A stretch of DNA of 28,026 nt from Snodgrassella alvi_G (GCA_946478525.1 CAMLCH010000033.1:1-28026), one strand, 5' to 3'; shown: positions 1 to 9,396, counted from the first letter of the stretch. A program made the numbers and translations. The notes: a model not told the origin generated them from the sequence alone.

Positions 1-884
1 CTGTATAAGTGATTCGAAAATAATTTTCAAAATAAAGTAGTTACGGATAGCATAAATTCCAATAATGATAATATTCAGGGAATTAAAACTTAAAACAATT
101 TAATCTGAAATTTTATAAGATAGATGTGATTTTTAATGGATGAAAATTTGTTTTGGCCCCCTTGTATTGTCACCATTAACCTGCTATCTCAAACGACATC
201 ATAAAAATCCTGTACGTTTATATCCATTCAGCAATAAATGTAACACCAGCACAACTACTTACATGAAAACAACTGCATATTAAAGATTCTTTGAAAAGAC
301 AGACAAATTAAAAAAGCAAAAGGTACGGCTAGACTATAAAAATACTAACGAATTAGATAACAGCTTATCGCTAAAGTTTAACTTAAACTGTAGATTCAAA
401 TTAGTAACAAACAGCATAATAAAGACATATTCACCATTGACTGAAAGTAAGACTATTAAGAAACCCAAAAGCTAAAAAATTTACTTTTAAAGACTAAAAA
501 TTCCTGAAGTACAGGTATGTATTACATTAACAAGATCTAAACAAAGCTTATTGGATAGGTTTTATAAATGCACTCAAATATAGAACTATTTATATAAAAA
601 AGTCATGACAACACCATTTAGTGTATAAATTGGAAAGTTGGATTTATCATTAAATTAATTCGATTTAAAGAATAAATTAAATAACTGATAAACATTAATT
701 TTGTAGTTAACTATATGCTATTCTGTTGTTAAAATAAATTGTAAGACTAATTTTGATTCTCAAATTTATTATAAAGTTAACATCATGAATATTGGTCATG
801 GAAAAATGAGTGCAATTTTATTCATTACCGTTTTGAAGAACTGATTTAATTCAACCGGCACTCACGAAAACACCATGAACTTTA
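1..884. other. AT-rich spacer, no gene recognised
   Basis: No convincing reading frame with a ribosome binding site is seen on either strand. The stretch around 150-260 is less AT-rich than its surroundings and might be the remains of a decayed gene, but no frame in it is long enough to identify. The right end carries the promoter of the RnfB-like gene. Confidence 0.5.
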
Positions 885-893
885 TGCTAAAAT
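885..893 (+). promoter_or_regulatory. Extended -10 promoter of the RnfB-like gene
   Basis: TGCTAAAAT is an extended -10 element (TG, one base, TAAAAT). No good -35 lies at the expected distance, which is usual for extended -10 promoters. Transcription would begin near 900, giving a leader of about 28 bases. No Shine-Dalgarno is visible before the start codon. Confidence 0.4.
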
Positions 894-927
894 AGCGCCC
901 TTTTTGTATACCAGTCATTAATTTATC

Positions 928-1773
928 ATGTCTATTGCTCCGGAACGAATTGCTCAGCTATTACCACAAACGCAATGCCAGCAATGTGGGTATTCAGGCT
1001 GCGCACCCTATGCTTTAGCACTTAGCCGTGGTGAAGCAGCACTTAATTTGTGTACCCCCGGTGGTCAGAGTGTAATTAATGATTTAGCTGATTTACTGCA
1101 TCTGCCACCTCTTTTACCAGCAGATATCAATCGTGCCAGTCAGAGTAAATCCATTGCCTTTATAGATGAGTCCCAATGTATTGGTTGCACGGCTTGCATC
1201 AGAGCCTGCCCGGTGGATGCTATATTGGGCAGTACCAAACAAATGCATACGGTAATTAAGGCAGAATGTACTGGCTGTGAACTTTGTGTCCCCCCCTGCC
1301 CGGTAGATTGCATTATTATGCAACCAGTCAGCGATCAATGGCTGCCACGTTCTCGTCTTTTAACCAACTCTTCGCAAAATGATCGTTTTGCCGCCTCTGA
1401 ACAGGCTCGAAAACGATTTGAGCATCATACCGAACGGTTAAACCGTCTAAAACAACAAAGAAATTCTCATACAAAGAAGCTAAACAACAAGATTGAATTA
1501 ACATCAGCCTCACCCGTTGCCTCAACAACGCAGAGTCGTGTGCTTAATTCAGCAGATCTTATTGCCAGAGCCATGAATCTTGCTCAATCAAAGCAGGCTC
1601 AGCGTAGTGTTCCAGATAATCAGCACGATTTTCAACAACAGCAAATCGCCAAAGCGCAACAACAGGCCGCCTATCGACGCGCAGTACGTAATCTGCAATA
1701 CGGTAATGAAGAGCAAAAAGCCGAAGCCTTATTATGGTTACAAAATCATAAAAAACAACAGAAAACAGAATAA
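928..1773 (+). CDS. rnfB: RnfB-like soluble polyferredoxin
   Basis: 281 residues. The N-terminal FeS domain has Cys17, Cys20, Cys25 and Cys42 in the arrangement of RnfB (CxxCG then CxPGG). Two ferredoxin-type 4Fe-4S motifs follow, at Cys84-Cys94 and Cys114-Cys124. By family it should carry electrons through three 4Fe-4S clusters. Classical RnfB begins with a membrane anchor before the first cluster; here the first cluster starts at residue 17 with no hydrophobic segment, so this is probably cytoplasmic. Residues about 145-281 form a Gln/Lys/Arg-rich tail without a recognised domain. No other rnf genes are present nearby, so it is unlikely to be part of a local Rnf complex. The electron partner is unknown. 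The family call is firm; the role is not. Confidence 0.75.
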   Translation: MSIAPERIAQLLPQTQCQQCGYSGCAPYALALSRGEAALNLCTPGGQSVINDLADLLHLPPLLPADINRASQSKSIAFIDESQCIGCTACIRACPVDAILGSTKQMHTVIKAECTGCELCVPPCPVDCIIMQPVSDQWLPRSRLLTNSSQNDRFAASEQARKRFEHHTERLNRLKQQRNSHTKKLNNKIELTSASPVASTTQSRVLNSADLIARAMNLAQSKQAQRSVPDNQHDFQQQQIAKAQQQAAYRRAVRNLQYGNEEQKAEALLWLQNHKKQQKTE

Positions 1774-1858
1774 AAAAACAAATAATCTGACAAAAATAAA
1801 CAAAAATGCTAAAATTATTGCTAAAAGTAAACTTTATAGTTGCGTAAGCGATATTGAA

Positions 1859-2293
1859 ATGAAATTATTTACCTTAACTTTAACAGGTATTTTTATAGCC
1901 AGCACTTTAGCTGCCTGTGCCTATGCAGATAAGCCAACTACCTCCCATCTTAGTGGTAATTGGGAAATTAGAACCCTGAATAACGAACCCACTCCAGATA
2001 CCAATTCACGTATTCGCTTTGACCGCCACACGCATCAATACTATGCTTACTTTGGCTGTAATCAAATTTATGGCAGTTATCGAGATCATCGCCACAATTT
2101 ACACTTAAGTCAGCCAAAAGGTATCAGCAAACTATGCTCAAATATTGAAGATGAACGCACTGGTACCGGTACCTTAACTTTCATCAAACGTTGGCGAATA
2201 ATTAATGATAGTGCCGGTGTGAGATTGCACTTATTGGATAAAGATAATTATGTGCGTGTTGAGGCAAGGTTAATTAAAGATGAAATTAAATAG
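1859..2293 (+). CDS. META-domain (HslJ-like) lipoprotein
   Basis: 144 residues starting at the ATG that gives a proper signal peptide. An upstream in-frame extension to 1580 would run antiparallel in composition through the end of the preceding gene and bury the signal sequence, so I reject it. Residues 1-19 are a signal peptide ending in the lipobox Leu17-Ala18-Ala19-Cys20, so Cys20 should be lipidated. The mature part matches the META domain: a LSGNW-type start at 31-35, the GCN motif at 66-68 followed by Gly72-Ser-Tyr, and a later Cys in the usual TxxxC position. Relatives include HslJ, an envelope lipoprotein linked to novobiocin resistance and heat shock; the precise function is unknown. 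Sorting would depend on the Lol system, part of which is encoded at 8707-10639. The Shine-Dalgarno is weak. Confidence 0.75.
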   Translation: MKLFTLTLTGIFIASTLAACAYADKPTTSHLSGNWEIRTLNNEPTPDTNSRIRFDRHTHQYYAYFGCNQIYGSYRDHRHNLHLSQPKGISKLCSNIEDERTGTGTLTFIKRWRIINDSAGVRLHLLDKDNYVRVEARLIKDEIK

Positions 2294-2528
2294 TTTTCCA
2301 AAATTATGGCACTGTAGCATCAATTCTTAACAGCTATACTTAATTTATTAAGTCTTCTTGTATCAATCAGCGTATTTAGACGAAACTCATCTCTATTTTA
2401 TTTAAATACATTCGGTGCATACATGGGGCAATAATTAGAACTATTACTCATTGAAAATCTGATGATTTCTAGATCAAGATAGTTGAACAGTATATTAAAT
2501 ACTATTTTTCAAGGCACTGTATAAATAA

Positions 2529-2560
2529 AAACCACATTTGATGACAACCAAATGTGGTTT
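2529..2560 (-). terminator. fumC terminator
   Basis: Twelve-base perfect inverted repeat (arms 2529-2540 and 2549-2560, 8-base loop). On the minus strand it is followed by TTATTTAT, and it lies 20 bases beyond the fumC stop codon. Confidence 0.85.
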
Positions 2561-2579
2561 ATGCTTGAAGTTATGATGT

Positions 2580-3968
2580 TTATTTAGGTGCAATCATATC
2601 TTCTGGAATTACCCATTCATCGAACTGTTCTGCTGTCAGGTAACCTAAATCAATAGCTGCCTGTTTGAGACTCTTATTTTGCTCGTAAGCTGTTTTAGCA
2701 ATTTTGGCTGCTTTTTCATAACCGATATGACGATTTAATGCAGTAACCAGCATCAGAGAATGATGCAAATTAGCATCAATTTTTTCACGTACTGGTTGAA
2801 TACCTTTAGCACAACGTAAATTGAAACTATTGCAAGCATCTGCCAGTAAACGGATTGATTGCAGAATATCAAATACCAGAACAGGCATGAACACATTTAA
2901 TTCAAAGTTTCCTGATGCACCGGCCATTGCTATCGTCATGTCATTACCGATTACCTGCGCTGCAACCATAGTCATTGCTTCGCATTGAGTCGGATTAACT
3001 TTACCCGGCATGATACTTGAACCAGGTTCATTGGCCGGAATGGTGATCTCGCCGATACCGCAACGAGGACCACTGGCCAGCCAGCGAACATCATTGGCAA
3101 TTTTATTCAAACTTACCGCCAGTGTTCTCAGACTACCGGAAGCAAAAACCACAGCATCACGACCGGCTAAAGCTTCAAATTTATTAGGTGCAGTAACAAA
3201 CGGCAAACCAGTCAGTTCGGCCAGTTTAGCAGCTGATTTTTCTGCAAATTGTGGATGACAATTCAAACCTGTACCAACAGCAGTGCCACCCAAAGGTAGT
3301 TCATACAACCATTGCAATGCTTGTTCTAAACGAGCTAAACCATGATCTAACTGACTGGCATAGCCACTGAATTCCTGACCAAGTGTCAATGGAGTAGCAT
3401 CTTGCAAATGGGTACGACCAATTTTAACGATGTCTTTGAATTCGTCTGCTTTGGCAGCTAAAGTGTCGCGCAAAGCTTTAACATTAGGTAAGAGATGTTT
3501 ACTGATTTGAATAGCGGTAGCTACATGAATAGCTGCCGGAAAACAGTCATTTGTAGACTGACCATGATTAACATGATCGTTTGGATGTACAGGAGCATAA
3601 CTGCCACGAGGTTTACCTGCAATTTCATTGGCAACATTAGCCAAGACCTCGTTCATATTCATGTTACTTTGAGTACCAGAACCAGTTTGCCACACAACCA
3701 GAGGAAACTGATCAGCTAATTCGCCTTTCAACACACGCTCAGCAGCCTGAACAATTAAATCAGCGCATTCAGCGCTGATACGATTTAGTTCTTTATTGGT
3801 TAAAGCCGCAGTTTTTTTCACTAAAGCCAGAGCCTGAATCATGGCTGGTGGTAGTATTTCTCCACCAATGTCAAAATTCTGCAAACTACGCTGTGTTTGT
3901 GCTCCCCAATAAACATTTTCAGATACTGCAATTTCACCCATGCTGTCATGTTCAATACGTGTATTCAT
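2580..3968 (-). CDS. fumC: Class II fumarate hydratase
   Basis: 462 residues, close to the 467 of E. coli FumC. It interconverts fumarate and L-malate in the cytosol as an iron-free homotetramer. The family signature GSSIMPGKVNP lies near residues 315-325 and contains the catalytic serine; GRTHLQDATP near 183-192 carries the second active-site histidine. I place the start at the ATG with AAGGAGA seven bases upstream rather than seven codons earlier. The opening, MNTRIEHDSMGEI, also agrees with the family. The gene stands alone between its own terminator and a 500-base spacer. A 20-bp dyad lies 26 bases upstream of the start codon. It is metabolically linked to the fumarate reductase encoded at 11510. 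Confidence 0.96.
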   Translation of the reverse strand: MNTRIEHDSMGEIAVSENVYWGAQTQRSLQNFDIGGEILPPAMIQALALVKKTAALTNKELNRISAECADLIVQAAERVLKGELADQFPLVVWQTGSGTQSNMNMNEVLANVANEIAGKPRGSYAPVHPNDHVNHGQSTNDCFPAAIHVATAIQISKHLLPNVKALRDTLAAKADEFKDIVKIGRTHLQDATPLTLGQEFSGYASQLDHGLARLEQALQWLYELPLGGTAVGTGLNCHPQFAEKSAAKLAELTGLPFVTAPNKFEALAGRDAVVFASGSLRTLAVSLNKIANDVRWLASGPRCGIGEITIPANEPGSSIMPGKVNPTQCEAMTMVAAQVIGNDMTIAMAGASGNFELNVFMPVLVFDILQSIRLLADACNSFNLRCAKGIQPVREKIDANLHHSLMLVTALNRHIGYEKAAKIAKTAYEQNKSLKQAAIDLGYLTAEQFDEWVIPEDMIAPK

Positions 3969-3994
3969 AACGTCTCCTTGATTGCGCACATTTC

Positions 3995-4014
3995 ATTACT
4001 CGTTAAAGAGTAAT
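3995..4014. promoter_or_regulatory. Dyad in the fumC 5' region
   Basis: ATTACTC and GAGTAAT (7-base arms, 6-base centre) form a 20-bp dyad 26 bases upstream of the fumC start codon and just before its Shine-Dalgarno. It could be a repressor operator or a hairpin near the 5' end of the mRNA. A possible promoter, TTGATT then TAAATT, lies next to it on the minus strand but is weak. Confidence 0.3.
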
Positions 4015-4444
4015 AATTTATGCATTGGTCAATTACAAATCAAAACAAATTTCAACCGGATTGTATCTAATTTTCTGCTTTTTAATAATTACTATTGTGC
4101 AACTATTTAACCTATTTTACCAGCTCCAGATCAAGTTTTTTTATAAACTCTGGATTTGATTGTTAATTTTTTTACAATAAAAAACAAATACTTCTATCAT
4201 TGATTTTCATTTACGTAGTTTTCCATATAAAAACAGAAAAACTCATTAAATATTGATCTTAAGCAAATGCATTTCAATGATTTTTTCAAGTAAATTTTAT
4301 CATTTATCAATCATTCATGCTATTGTATTAATTTATGAAGAAGAAAAGGACAAAATTGCAGAATTTATTGAACAAATTCAAATTTCATTTGTGTCATTTC
4401 CTGTTCTCATCAATATTTATCGCAGCCAACCAGTTTTTGGCGGT
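4015..4444. other. AT-rich spacer upstream of fumC
   Basis: It should contain the fumC promoter on the minus strand. An open frame at 4253-4468 (+) lacks a ribosome binding site, begins at TTG and runs into the sbmA terminator, so I do not call it. I see nothing else. Confidence 0.4.
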
Positions 4445-4480
4445 AAAAAAAGCAACTTTTATAAATAAATAAAAGTTGCT
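4445..4480 (-). terminator. sbmA terminator
   Basis: Twelve-base perfect stem (4451-4462 with 4469-4480, 6-base loop). On the minus strand it is followed by six Ts, about 25 bases past the sbmA stop. Confidence 0.85.
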
Positions 4481-4505
4481 CAAAAAAGAGGAAAAAGTAA
4501 CTAAT

Positions 4506-5702
4506 TTAATTTTGCAGGATAGATTCGAACTCTTTTAAACGTTTTTGGATGGATAAAAGTTCAGTAATGGTTTTCCAGGAATTAATTAAATACTGGAATG
4601 AAGAGCGTACATTATCAAAAACATTAAGTATTTGATGCACTAATCCCAGACTCATAATGCCCGCTGCTATAGAAGGAACCAGCATGAGCAAACCAAAGAG
4701 ATTATCAAGTTGTAAATACCATGTACTGACCATATTAAAATAAGCATAATGAAAATAAAGACGAAAATAATTTACTTTTACCTGCTTAAATAGTTCTTTT
4801 AAAGTTATCGGCGCCCCACGATCAGGATTGTCTTCAGCATAAACCAATTCTTTACGATAAGCCGCCTCTACTTTTTGATTGTTAAACTGTAGTCCGGGCA
4901 ATTTGATCCCCACCAGCATCAGCAATAAAGTCCCGAAAATTGACCAGCCAATTGCTGCCCATACCAAAGAATATTTAATTTCGCCAATAAGAGGCAATAC
5001 CGGCACATGTTTGGAAAGTTCAAATAGAATCGGTAAAAATGCAATCAGAACCATAACGGCACGTACCAGTCTGACACTTAATTCTTCAACGGTGCTGGCA
5101 AAACGCATGGTATCTTCCTGCACGCGTTGTGAGGCGCCCTCAACCATACGCAACTTGGGCCAGTGTTCAATATAGTAATTATTCATCGCTGTACGCCAGC
5201 GAAAAACATAGTGACTGACAAAAAAGGAATTCAGCATAATTATTGTCACAGCCACCATCGCTATGTAGAGAAAAGTAAGCATATTCTCATAAATTTTATA
5301 TGCTGATCCGCCCCCACTACTGAGCATATTCTGAATTAAATCCCAGAAAGGGCCAAACCAGGCATTAATGGTTACGTTTACCTGTACATCAAACCAGATA
5401 TTGAACAAAATTAATGCTGACCCCCATATAGACCAGCGTTGCCATGGATGACGAGCGATCAGATGCCAGAAAATGGCAAATAAAGACGTTGATAGCAAAA
5501 ACCATGTGTAAAACCATAAAAAAGCCGGTGACCAGAATCTGGATAGACCAATAGCGAGTTCCTGCTCAGCATAACCTTTAGACCAGCCAAACCATTCACC
5601 GGCAGATTTACCCCCTATATACCAAAGGGTAATATTAAGTGTTATCCAAATAACTACTGATAAAAAAAACCAGCGTGGCTTGGGAAAAAAAGACTGAAAC
5701 AT
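4506..5702 (-). CDS. sbmA: SbmA/BacA-family peptide transporter
   Basis: 398 residues, similar in length to E. coli SbmA (406). It matches that family from the MFxSFFPKP opening, through NSFFVSHYVFRWRTAMNxYY and GASQRVQEDTMRFAS, to FQYLINSWKTITELLSI near the end. It is an inner-membrane protein with several hydrophobic segments (about 12-32, 57-80, 88-108, 138-160, 210-232, 245-270 and 330-360) and no ATP-binding domain. Known members use the proton gradient to import proline-rich antimicrobial peptides, microcin B17 and bleomycin; BacA is needed for chronic host colonisation in rhizobia. The start has AGGAT about seven bases upstream. The gene is monocistronic, with a strong terminator. Confidence 0.93.
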   Translation of the reverse strand: MFQSFFPKPRWFFLSVVIWITLNITLWYIGGKSAGEWFGWSKGYAEQELAIGLSRFWSPAFLWFYTWFLLSTSLFAIFWHLIARHPWQRWSIWGSALILFNIWFDVQVNVTINAWFGPFWDLIQNMLSSGGGSAYKIYENMLTFLYIAMVAVTIIMLNSFFVSHYVFRWRTAMNNYYIEHWPKLRMVEGASQRVQEDTMRFASTVEELSVRLVRAVMVLIAFLPILFELSKHVPVLPLIGEIKYSLVWAAIGWSIFGTLLLMLVGIKLPGLQFNNQKVEAAYRKELVYAEDNPDRGAPITLKELFKQVKVNYFRLYFHYAYFNMVSTWYLQLDNLFGLLMLVPSIAAGIMSLGLVHQILNVFDNVRSSFQYLINSWKTITELLSIQKRLKEFESILQN

Positions 5703-6078
5703 GAAATTATCCTGATTAAAGTATCTTAACTAACAAAAGACTAAACATTGTGACTGATACAAATAGATTTTATTACTGGTTCTAAATACATACTGCGCCA
5801 ATTTCTTAACACAGATTATATTTATTGCAAAGAAATAAAACAGAATAATAAAATTTAATTAAAAGATAGAACACATTTTTAGAATAATCTTGAGTTATAA
5901 AACTGTGTTGGCTAATGGCTCTTATTAATTTTAATGCTCAGGCATGACTATAATATCAAAATTAAATATCTTAAATCTTGAACAAAGAAACATTTCTGTT
6001 AAGAATAAAAAAGGACAAGCCATTCTTTATAGCTACATTTAACAAAAATATTTCATATTAATTGCTCAAGATTTTTAA
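5703..6078. other. AT-rich spacer between mtnN and sbmA
   Basis: It should hold the sbmA promoter (minus strand) and the 3' end of the mtnN transcript. I find no clear terminator, gene or repeat. Confidence 0.4.
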
Positions 6079-6783
6079 TTAATTCAAAGCACTGATCAGT
6101 TTAATCACCATTTCTGCGGAATTTTTACCAGCAACCTGCAAAAATTCATCAAAACTTATACTAGCCTCGGCATCGCCGTTATCAGAAATAGCTCGGATTA
6201 TGACAAATGGAATACCTAACTGATAACAAGTTTGTGCAATAGCAGCCGCTTCCATTTCTACCGCTAGCACCTGAGTAAAGTTAGCTTTAATTGTTATATT
6301 CTGTTCTGCCGTACCGATAAACTGATCACCACTGACAATTAAACCCTGATGAATGGTATTGTCAGTCAATTGCGCCATTGTTTGTTGTGCTGCCTTTATT
6401 AACGATTCAGCTGCCAAATAGCGAGCAGGTAGATTCGGTACTTGCCCAATTTCATAACCAAACGTTGTGACATCAACATCATGATGAGCGATTTCTGTGC
6501 CGATCACAACATCACCTATGTGCATCTGTTGTCCTAATCCCCCAGCACTGCCTGTATTGATGACATAGTCAGGCGCAAAACGCTCAATAACAATTGCAGT
6601 GGTAATAGCTGCATTCACCTTACCGATGCCACTTAATGCCAGAACCACACGGCTGTTTGCAATGGATCCGATATGAAATTTAAACGCACCCACCAAAATA
6701 TCATTACGCTGTTGCAACTGTTCAAGCAAATAATCAAGCTCAGGCTGCATGGCAGCAATAATTGCAATCATGGGCTTTGACAT
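6079..6783 (-). CDS. mtnN: 5'-methylthioadenosine/S-adenosylhomocysteine nucleosidase
   Basis: 234 residues, the usual length. It hydrolyses methylthioadenosine, S-adenosylhomocysteine and 5'-deoxyadenosine to adenine plus the ribosyl product, recycling by-products of SAM use. Glu15, Glu178 (in VEMEAAA, where Glu176 precedes it) and Asp201 (in AISDNGD) align with the catalytic or ribose-binding Glu12, Glu174 and Asp197 of the E. coli enzyme. GSAGG near residue 78 is the expected phosphorylase-fold loop. The first ATG has AGAGAGA upstream; a second ATG at codon 5 is possible. It lies 108 bases after recD on the same strand and may be the last gene of the lolC-lolD-recD run. Confidence 0.95.
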   Translation of the reverse strand: MSKPMIAIIAAMQPELDYLLEQLQQRNDILVGAFKFHIGSIANSRVVLALSGIGKVNAAITTAIVIERFAPDYVINTGSAGGLGQQMHIGDVVIGTEIAHHDVDVTTFGYEIGQVPNLPARYLAAESLIKAAQQTMAQLTDNTIHQGLIVSGDQFIGTAEQNITIKANFTQVLAVEMEAAAIAQTCYQLGIPFVIIRAISDNGDAEASISFDEFLQVAGKNSAEMVIKLISALN

Positions 6784-6829
6784 AATATGTATCTCTCTAA
6801 AATAGTAATTACCACATAGTATATGTTGG

Positions 6830-6856
6830 TTTCAGCTTTTGTAAATAAAGCTGAAA
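6830..6856. other. Stem-loop between recD and mtnN
   Basis: Ten-base inverted repeat (6830-6839 with 6847-6856, 7-base loop). Neither strand has a U-rich tail after the stem, so it is not a normal terminator. It could be an mRNA processing or stability element. Confidence 0.3.
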
Positions 6857-6891
6857 AATTAGTGTACCTATTTAAAGGAATTATGAGTAAT

Positions 6892-8670
6892 TCAAAATAA
6901 GGACATTTGAGTTTGTTGTTGCATCAATTTATTTACAGCCACTCTAAGTCCACTACGACGTTGTTCATTATTTTTAATGGCTTGTACCATTTGTGCGGAA
7001 GTTCCGCAAAAGGTGAACTGATGTCGTGCCCGAGTTAAGGCTGTGTATAACAAGGCACGACTAAATCCTGAATCTTCATGAGTAACTGGCGACTGCGGCG
7101 CCAGCAACCAGACTGCATCATATTCAGAACCCTGACTTTTATGCACGGTGATTGCAAAAGCAGGTTCGTGATGTGGCAACCTGCTAAGGGCTATTTTGCG
7201 ATAGGATTGTCCGTCGGCAAAAAATGTGGCCAGTTGCTTATTATTATCGGTATCAGCCAATATAACACCAATATCACCATTATATAAACCAATATCATAA
7301 TCGTTTTGAGTAACTAGAATTGGCATACCAGCAAACCAATCTTTTGTATCAACACCCAATTTTCCAGCCAGATAACGGCGATAATGCTGATTAAATGCTT
7401 GTGTATCCGCTTTTCTTGCCGCTAACATTATAATATCAGTTAAATGATTAAAGATTGTATGGATTTCTGCTCCACTAACAGCCTGCCACCATAAATGCTG
7501 TAGCTGATACCATTGCTGACATAAATCAGACCAGTCAAATTGATGCCAATGTAATTGTGCATAGCTATCCATTGCTGATAAAGCTGCTTGTTCATCACCA
7601 TTAATGCAGGCTGCTGCCAATGCACCTATTCCTTTATTTGGATCGAAACGGTAACTATGAGTTAGGGTAGCGACACAAGCGGCTATTCCAGCATCTTGCC
7701 GGACAGCAAACTCGGTAAGGTTAGGTAATAAATACTCTAAACGATTAGCGATTGCTGGAGTCAGGATAGTTGGTTGAGACAATTCCGCCAGTACGCTCCC
7801 GGCTCCCACAGCTGGCAACTGATTCGCATCACCTAACAGAATCAGCCTCACGCCCGGTTTTAATGCCTGCAACAACGTCTTAAATAGTGATAAATCCAGC
7901 ATTGATGATTCATCAATAACCAATATATCAATAGGCAAAGGGTTATCAGAATTGTAAGGACTAACGAGCAAAGGAGGATGTAACTGCAGCAAACGATGCA
8001 CAGTCTGACCTGTTAATGCAGCCAAGGGCTTAAAAACATCAGTACTCAAATTAAGTTTTAACAATGCATTTTGTAAAGCATTAGCCATATGTGTTGCTGC
8101 TTTACCGGTAGGAGCAGCTAATGCAATCTGTGGCGGATAAGGCGCCTGCCAGACATGTTTCAATATCAAAGCCAGAATTTTAGCTACTGTTGTGGTTTTA
8201 CCGGTGCCCGGTCCACCATTGATCAGCACAAAATGCTGTACCAGGGCTAATGCAGCAGCAAAACGTTGCTGTTGAGAAGCATCATCAGCAAACCAGTTTT
8301 GTAAATCTTCAGCAACGGATACACCCAATTGTTCAGATGTCATCCTGTTTAATTGACAGACGCTGTCAGCCACATCCTGTTCTAACTGCCATACCCTGCC
8401 CAAAAATAATTGCTGCTCAATTAATATAAAAGGCGAATACATGCCTGCACTACCGACCAGAAGACGACAGGATCGCAATTGGGCAATATGGTCGCGAGGA
8501 ATATAGATATAACTGTCACCCCGCGCTAATGCCCACAATAGCGCATCTGCCCAGATCCTAACTATTTCCCACTCTTCTGCCGCTACTGGACCCAGTACCT
8601 TAGCTATTGCTGCCAGTGCTGGATGAGGTTCTATATGATTACTAGCAATTATATTGGCAGAATCAGACAT
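6892..8670 (-). CDS. recD: Exodeoxyribonuclease V alpha subunit
   Basis: 592 residues, near the 608 of E. coli RecD. As part of RecBCD it is the fast 5'-3' helicase motor that processes double-strand ends for recombination. A short N-terminal domain (about 1-120) is followed by two RecA-like domains: Walker A GGPGTGKT at 152-159 with Lys158, motif II VIDESSM near 250, and C-terminal motifs TVHKSQGSEYD and YTALTRAR near 515-560. The start lies 36 bases after lolD with no strong Shine-Dalgarno, suggesting co-transcription. recB and recC are not in the window, although in many genomes they adjoin recD. Confidence 0.95.
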   Translation of the reverse strand: MSDSANIIASNHIEPHPALAAIAKVLGPVAAEEWEIVRIWADALLWALARGDSYIYIPRDHIAQLRSCRLLVGSAGMYSPFILIEQQLFLGRVWQLEQDVADSVCQLNRMTSEQLGVSVAEDLQNWFADDASQQQRFAAALALVQHFVLINGGPGTGKTTTVAKILALILKHVWQAPYPPQIALAAPTGKAATHMANALQNALLKLNLSTDVFKPLAALTGQTVHRLLQLHPPLLVSPYNSDNPLPIDILVIDESSMLDLSLFKTLLQALKPGVRLILLGDANQLPAVGAGSVLAELSQPTILTPAIANRLEYLLPNLTEFAVRQDAGIAACVATLTHSYRFDPNKGIGALAAACINGDEQAALSAMDSYAQLHWHQFDWSDLCQQWYQLQHLWWQAVSGAEIHTIFNHLTDIIMLAARKADTQAFNQHYRRYLAGKLGVDTKDWFAGMPILVTQNDYDIGLYNGDIGVILADTDNNKQLATFFADGQSYRKIALSRLPHHEPAFAITVHKSQGSEYDAVWLLAPQSPVTHEDSGFSRALLYTALTRARHQFTFCGTSAQMVQAIKNNEQRRSGLRVAVNKLMQQQTQMSLF

Positions 8671-8706
8671 AAATTAAATAACAGTGAAAATATACTCGTT
8701 ACTATT

Positions 8707-9396
8707 TCAAACCAAAGATTTGAGTGAACCGTCATATACGGTTAGAACTTCATCGAAGCGTGAAGCCAGTTCATCATCATGGGTCACCACTACCAGGCTG
8801 GCATTCATTTCAGATTGCAGATCAAGCATCATATCTAATACATTTTGTGCATTTCTGCGATCAAGGTTACCCGTCGGTTCGTCAGCAAGAAGACATGCCG
8901 GATGAGTAACCAAAGCACGCGCAATCGCAGCACGCTGTCTTTCACCACCGGATAATTCGCCCGGACGATGCATGACTCGCTGTTGCAAACCGACTTTTTC
9001 TAGCATGATTAGTGCTTGTTGCTCAGCCTCGGATTTACTTTTATGCCCAATTAATAAGGGCATCATCACATTTTCAAGTGCTGTAAAGTCTGGTAATAAG
9101 TGATGAAACTGATATACAAAACCTAAATACTGATTGCGTAATTTACCAATAGAATTCTGACTTAACGTACTCAGATCTTTTCCCATTAATCGTATTGAGC
9201 CACCGGTTGGTTTATCTAAACCTCCCAGAATATGTAATAAAGTCGACTTCCCACTCCCAGATGCACCGACAATACTCACACTCTGACCATGAGCAACTTT
9301 GAAATTCAGATTATCCAGAACGGGAACCTGTAACTTTCCGTCAATATAAGTTTTACTGATATTCTGGCACTCGATAATATATTCCTGATTATTCAT
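8707..9396 (-). CDS. lolD: Lipoprotein-releasing ABC transporter, ATP-binding subunit
   Basis: 229 residues. Walker A is at 44-52 (GASGSGKST), Q-loop Gln96, signature LSGGERQR at 148-155, Walker B LLADEPTGNLD at 169-179, and the H-loop is in VVTHDDE. With its LolC/E partner it extracts lipoproteins from the inner membrane and hands them to LolA. I choose the ATG at 9396, preceded by GGAGG at about ten bases. A frame extending 28 codons further lies wholly within lolC and adds a segment foreign to the family. The start overlaps the lolC stop by 8 bases, the classic arrangement for translational coupling. Confidence 0.96.
   Translation of the reverse strand: MNNQEYIIECQNISKTYIDGKLQVPVLDNLNFKVAHGQSVSIVGASGSGKSTLLHILGGLDKPTGGSIRLMGKDLSTLSQNSIGKLRNQYLGFVYQFHHLLPDFTALENVMMPLLIGHKSKSEAEQQALIMLEKVGLQQRVMHRPGELSGGERQRAAIARALVTHPACLLADEPTGNLDRRNAQNVLDMMLDLQSEMNASLVVVTHDDELASRFDEVLTVYDGSLKSLV

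Noticed and set aside
841..854. CTGAT-TTAA-TTCAA as an FNR box before the RnfB-like gene
   Set aside because: Two mismatches to the consensus and a position too far upstream of the predicted promoter to be convincing.
1580..1858. N-terminal extension of the META lipoprotein frame
   Set aside because: It overlaps the RnfB-like gene in another frame and would place the signal peptide inside the protein.
4253..4468. 71-codon open frame on the plus strand
   Set aside because: It begins at TTG without a ribosome binding site, has no recognisable domain, and its end is the sbmA terminator hairpin.
6830..6856. recD/mtnN stem-loop as a terminator
   Set aside because: No T tract follows the stem on either strand, so transcription probably continues from recD into mtnN.
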